Below are positions 61,188 through 64,000 of a DNA stretch of 64,000 bases, in pieces. The position numbers and the translations under genes are program-made. Each line of letters starts with the position of its first letter. Positions within the stretch are counted from its first letter, which is position 1. Below the pieces are notes generated by a model. That model worked only from the letters and a program-made list of their open reading frames with translations. It ran no database searches and was not told the origin of the DNA. The stretch spans positions 1 through 64,000 of the forward strand of contig JAMPAF010000004.1 of assembly GCA_023667345.1 (NCBI GenBank), read 5' to 3'. This DNA is from Clostridiales bacterium (GTDB taxonomy: Bacteria > Bacillota > Clostridia > Christensenellales > Borkfalkiaceae).

Positions 61188-62902
61188 GTGAACATTAATA
61201 TCGTCGCGAGCGCCGACATATCTATTAAAAAATTAGTCGCGTATGCCATCACGAACGCAAAGACGAGTTGCGCGAGATTGTATAAAAGCGTGCGCTTAAA
61301 GCCTATTTCCTTGACCGACGCGCCGAACGCCGAAATGCACGCGGGGCAACAGAGGAAAAATGTGCAGAGCGCGAAGCTCGCACCCCAGCTTAACGACAGC
61401 CCTTCGGGTATGAGCATTGCGACAGTCGCCGCGACGTTTTCCTTTGCGGCAAAGCCAGTGAGCGCGGCATAGGCGATGCGCCAGTCCTTTACGCCCATCG
61501 GGTAGAAAAGGTAGCTTATCGCGCGGGAGATTACGCCTAAAATACTCTCTTCGGGGGCGCAAAAACCCTGCGTAAACGACACGTGCGATAAAAGCCAACT
61601 TACCGTGCAGAACGCGAAAACGTAAGTCGTCACCTTGATTATAAACGATTTTACCTGAAAATACAACTTTTTTGCGGTCGTTGAAAGGGGCGGAAAACTT
61701 ACGGGCGTTACCTCGGATATCAGCCCCTCGCCCTTGCCCTTGATTATCGCCGAAACGACGATTGCAAGCGAAACCCCGCCGAAATACAGCGCGCACACCG
61801 CGGGGAAGGGATTTTTGAACAGCGGCGATAAAAAGGTTAAAAATACGGGCATCTTTGCGCCGCACGGAATAAAGGGCAGCACGGCTATCGTCTTGCGGCG
61901 CGCGCCCTCTTCCGAAAAGCCGCGGGTTGTGGCGATTGCCGCGGCGGTACAGCCGAAGCCGGATATGAGCGAGAACGCCGCTCTGCCCGAGAGTCCTGCC
62001 TTTTCGAACAGTCCGTCGGTGACGAACGTGAGCGCGGAGGACACGCCGCTCTCGTCCAAAAGTATTAGCACGAGATACAAAATGGTAATCTGCGGTATAA
62101 ACGAAAGCACGCCGCCTACGCCGCCGATTATGCCTTCGGCGACGAACGAGGATAGAAGCGGATTGGATATCGCCGAGCCCACCGCGCCGCCGAATTTTTC
62201 GCAGATAAGCTCCTCGGTCAAGTCCTTTAAAAGCGAGCCTATCATATACGGATGAAAGGTTATAAAAAAGGTGAAAGTGAGCGAAGTGACAAAGAATAGC
62301 AGTGCGAAAAATTTGTTGTAAAACAGCTTTTCCGCCCGCGAAATTGCGCCGTTACCCCCGTAGTATGCCTCGGCGAATTGTATTTCGGGCGATTTTACGG
62401 GTTTTGCAAACGAGCCCTCTTCCACCGCTTTTTTAAGCTGTTTTGCCTGACAGACAAGTACGGGCACGCCTAAAATTTGCGCTAATTTTTCCGCGTCCAG
62501 ACGCCCGCCCCGCCGCCTTAAAAGGTCGAGTTTAGTAACGTACACCACCGTGTTTTTGTTGAGCGCAATCAACCGCCGCGTTAAATTCAAAGAGTTTTCG
62601 AGCGTGGTCGCGTCGACTACGTTTATTATTATATCCGCGGCTTTGCAGGCTTCCTGCGCACTGTCCTCCTCCATCGTGTAGGAGTTGAACGAGTACATGC
62701 CGGGCACGTCGGTGTAGGTTACGCCGCCCACCGTTTTGCTCGCGGGCGAGGTGGTCACGCCGTGGTAGTTGCCCGTCTTTAAGCGGCTTTTGGTGAGCGA
62801 GTTGAAAAGCGTTGTTTTGCCCGCGTTGGGGTTGCCCGCAAGAACAACATTCAAAGTTTTTGCACTGCTTTCAGCCTTCGCGCGCGAGAGAATTTTCAGC
62901 AT
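61184..62902 (-). CDS. feoB: Ferrous iron transport protein B (compact form)
   Basis: A 572-residue Fe(II) transporter with an N-terminal G domain: G1 GNPNAGKT, switch GVTTSPASK, G3 DVPGMYSFN, and G4 TKLD (the usual NKxD with Thr replacing Asn). The membrane part has about eight TM helices with duplicated Gate motifs (LPFIPCGAKMPVFLTFLSPLF; CPACISAFGASVKEIG). Its length is below that of enteric FeoB (about 770). feoA lies upstream and overlaps by 7 nt. It supplies iron under anaerobic, reducing conditions. Confidence 0.93.
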   Translation of the reverse strand: MLKILSRAKAESSAKTLNVVLAGNPNAGKTTLFNSLTKSRLKTGNYHGVTTSPASKTVGGVTYTDVPGMYSFNSYTMEEDSAQEACKAADIIINVVDATTLENSLNLTRRLIALNKNTVVYVTKLDLLRRRGGRLDAEKLAQILGVPVLVCQAKQLKKAVEEGSFAKPVKSPEIQFAEAYYGGNGAISRAEKLFYNKFFALLFFVTSLTFTFFITFHPYMIGSLLKDLTEELICEKFGGAVGSAISNPLLSSFVAEGIIGGVGGVLSFIPQITILYLVLILLDESGVSSALTFVTDGLFEKAGLSGRAAFSLISGFGCTAAAIATTRGFSEEGARRKTIAVLPFIPCGAKMPVFLTFLSPLFKNPFPAVCALYFGGVSLAIVVSAIIKGKGEGLISEVTPVSFPPLSTTAKKLYFQVKSFIIKVTTYVFAFCTVSWLLSHVSFTQGFCAPEESILGVISRAISYLFYPMGVKDWRIAYAALTGFAAKENVAATVAMLIPEGLSLSWGASFALCTFFLCCPACISAFGASVKEIGFKRTLLYNLAQLVFAFVMAYATNFLIDMSALATILMFT

Positions 62903-63120
62903 TTTTCCACCCCGATACGCGTCGCCACAGACCTTCGTATTGCCAGACGGTTGTAGCCTATCAAGATAAGCACGCTGCCTTTAAACAGAGAAAAGGCGAC
63001 CGCCGTTATCTTTTGTCCCGATTTTACACCGAGCGACGCGAGCCTTTCGCCCGCCGCACCGTCCACCGCCACCGTTTTCACGGTTGCGCTTTCGCCCTTT
63101 TTCAAATCAAAAACGCTCAT
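62896..63120 (-). CDS. feoA: Ferrous iron transport protein A
   Basis: A 74-residue SH3-like protein, MSVFDLKKGESATVKTVAVD then GERLASLGVKSGQKITAVAF. It stimulates FeoB. It overlaps feoB by 7 nt. No clear Shine-Dalgarno precedes ATG 63120, and the upstream DNA is shared with the divergent orphan RNA at 63196. Confidence 0.88.
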   Translation of the reverse strand: MSVFDLKKGESATVKTVAVDGAAGERLASLGVKSGQKITAVAFSLFKGSVLILIGYNRLAIRRSVATRIGVEKC

Positions 63121-63160
63121 AGAATAAGATATGGCTGTTTTGTGATTTTAATGAAAACAC

Positions 63161-63189
63161 TTGCATTTTATTGGGCAGTATGTTAGAAT
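63161..63189 (+). promoter_or_regulatory. Promoter of the orphan RNA divergent from feoAB
   Basis: TTGCAT (63161-63166), 17 nt, TAGAAT (63184-63189). The predicted start coincides with base 63196, the first base of the closing stem of the RNA. Confidence 0.7.
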
Positions 63190-63195
63190 AATTTT

Positions 63196-63321
63196 GCGTC
63201 AATTCAACAAATAGTAACAGGTTACAACCGGCATAGTTGTATCCTAATTTCCTGTTACTTGGAATTGGCGCAACCTATAGGGTACTTCGTGCAGGCGCCC
63301 TGTAAGGGGCGCTCTTTTTTT
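63196..63321 (+). ncRNA. Orphan structured RNA with alternative stem and intrinsic terminator
   Basis: The stems nest as gcgtcaattc/gaattggcgc (63196-63205 with 63262-63271, one G-U), agtaacagg/cctgttact (63213-63221 with 63251-63259) and tacaac/gttgta. A terminator follows (GGCGCCC at 63294-63300 with GGGCGCT at 63307-63313, then T-run). The 7-bp pairing tataggg/ccctgta (63276-63282 with 63298-63304) competes with the terminator, a riboswitch-like arrangement, yet no plus-strand gene follows. No known RNA family is recognised. Confidence 0.65.
63294..63321 (+). terminator. Terminator of the orphan RNA
   Basis: A 7-bp GC stem (63294-63300 with 63307-63313) is followed by CTTTTTTT. Confidence 0.8.
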
Positions 63322-63388
63322 GTGCAAAATCAGTAATTATGTAATAACGTTCAACCCTTAGTGCGCCAACACACAGAGAAGCCCACCG

Positions 63389-63871
63389 CGCAAATTTTTG
63401 CGCGGCGGGTTGATTTTATATTGAATTTATTGCACATCCCTCATCCGTCTGCTACGCAGCCACCTTCCCCCTTTATTAAGGGGGAAGGCAAGGTAGTGGT
63501 GAATTTTGCGCGGCGGGTGATTTTATAACGAGGTAAAAAAGCATTAGAAAAGATTTCTCGACTGCGCTTCGCTCCGCTCAAAATGACGCCTTGCGGCGGA
63601 GAAGAATGACGGTGGCGAACACATTCAAACTCCGTAATTCTGGATTGCCACGGCTTCGCCAGCGCAATGACGGTAATCGGGCAACGGATACGCGGGCGGA
63701 CGCAATGACACGCTCCTATGTGCTTTTATGATTATGCCCCGCCTTACGGCGGGGCGAAATGGCGTTGTCAAATATTAACAACCCCCATCCGTCACAACCT
63801 TAGCGGTTGCGCCACCTTCTCCCTTGAAAGGGAGAAGGCACGATTAAGGAATAATTCTTAATTCTTAATTC
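63389..63871. repeat. Mosaic of repeat fragments upstream of ileS
   Basis: A hairpin cccaccgcgc/gcgcggcggg comes first, then two family C fragments (63430-63500 and 63778-63842), family A fragments ('aattctggattgccacgg' near 63637, 'aatgacacgctcctatg' near 63705) and ttaattc heptads running into the ileS stop region. No coding sequence is seen. Confidence 0.6.
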
Positions 63872-64000
63872 TTAATTCTTAACTATCGTAAGCGTTGCTT
63901 TTTCGCCGTTGACGGAAAGGTCTTTGGTGAAGCCTTCCGCCGTGCCCTCTTCAACCTTTTCGGCAAGCACCGACTTTGCAAACGCGCCCGCACGCAGGAT
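63872..64000 (-). CDS. ileS: Isoleucyl-tRNA synthetase, C-terminal fragment (cut by window edge)
   Basis: The last 42 residues of a minus-strand gene are present, with no stop to the window edge. The ending AEGFTKDLSVNGEKATLTIV matches by eye the C-terminal beta-hairpin of clostridial-type IleS (GxxxEW-INGE-VTL pattern). The final few codons and the stop fall in the heptad repeat. The call rests on a short segment, so another class I synthetase tail is possible. Confidence 0.55.
   Translation of the reverse strand: MLRAGAFAKSVLAEKVEEGTAEGFTKDLSVNGEKATLTIVKN

Overview
The window is a chromosomal segment of a spore-forming member of the Firmicutes, class Clostridia. The evidence is the cluster spoIIGA-sigE-sigG-ylmC plus spoVT, spoVB, a PdaB-like deacetylase, a large Firmicutes-type SRP RNA and heterodimeric class I fumarase. 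Genes are moderately GC-rich, run mostly on the minus strand, and are separated by spacers full of short dispersed repeats. That style suggests an anaerobic, possibly gut-dwelling lineage, but the lineage is only inferred. There is no rRNA, tRNA, CRISPR array, transposase or prophage.

Layout. 1-4360: a strongly promoted minus-strand operon with a membrane-tethered degenerate GH3-like protein whose C-terminus is an inactivated McrB-type AAA domain, followed (ATGA overlap) by a membrane-anchored McrB-type AAA ATPase cut by the window edge. I recognise no described system with this composition, and it is the best candidate for something new. 4.8-8.1 kb: two flavoproteins and a ferritin-like protein. 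8.5-16.6 kb: uvrA, uvrB, tcdA and a two-component system. 16.8-18.8 kb (plus strand): the conserved radical-SAM/DNA-metabolism pair. 18.9-22.2 kb: an accessory patch with a structured RNA, an AT-rich orphan gene, a Phd/ParE-type toxin-antitoxin pair, an XRE regulator with palindromic operators, a MITE-like palindrome and two direct copies of a 250-bp repeat. 22.3-27.9 kb: DUF975 membrane protein, Mrp ATPase, SRP RNA, ABC-2 exporter and uppP. 27.9-38.8 kb: foldase-like lipoprotein, mfd, pth, prs, small lipoprotein, ribbon-helix-helix protein, tadA, M14 peptidase and rlmH. 38.8-41.7 kb: CPBP protease, fumarase alpha and beta, YlmC. 41.8-51.5 kb: CvpA and sporulation genes, with mazG, dusB and two unknown membrane proteins. 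51.6-53.0 kb: an XRE/HipA-like kinase pair between 48-bp direct repeats. 53-64 kb: lgt, leuA, a MATE transporter with a structured leader, an SSB-like protein, a polysaccharide deacetylase, rluA, feoB, feoA, an orphan structured RNA and the 3' end of ileS.

Functional links. uvrA, uvrB and mfd are nucleotide-excision-repair genes; uvrB has a LexA-like box. SpoIIGA processes pro-SigmaE, SigmaG follows, and SpoVT, SpoVB, YlmC and the deacetylase act later in sporulation. Pth, Prs, Mfd, MazG/YabN, SpoVB and SpoVT form the neighbourhood classically seen around mfd-spoVT-mazG in Bacilli and Clostridia, here rearranged. Several spacers carry intrinsic terminators placed as expected for the minus-strand genes.
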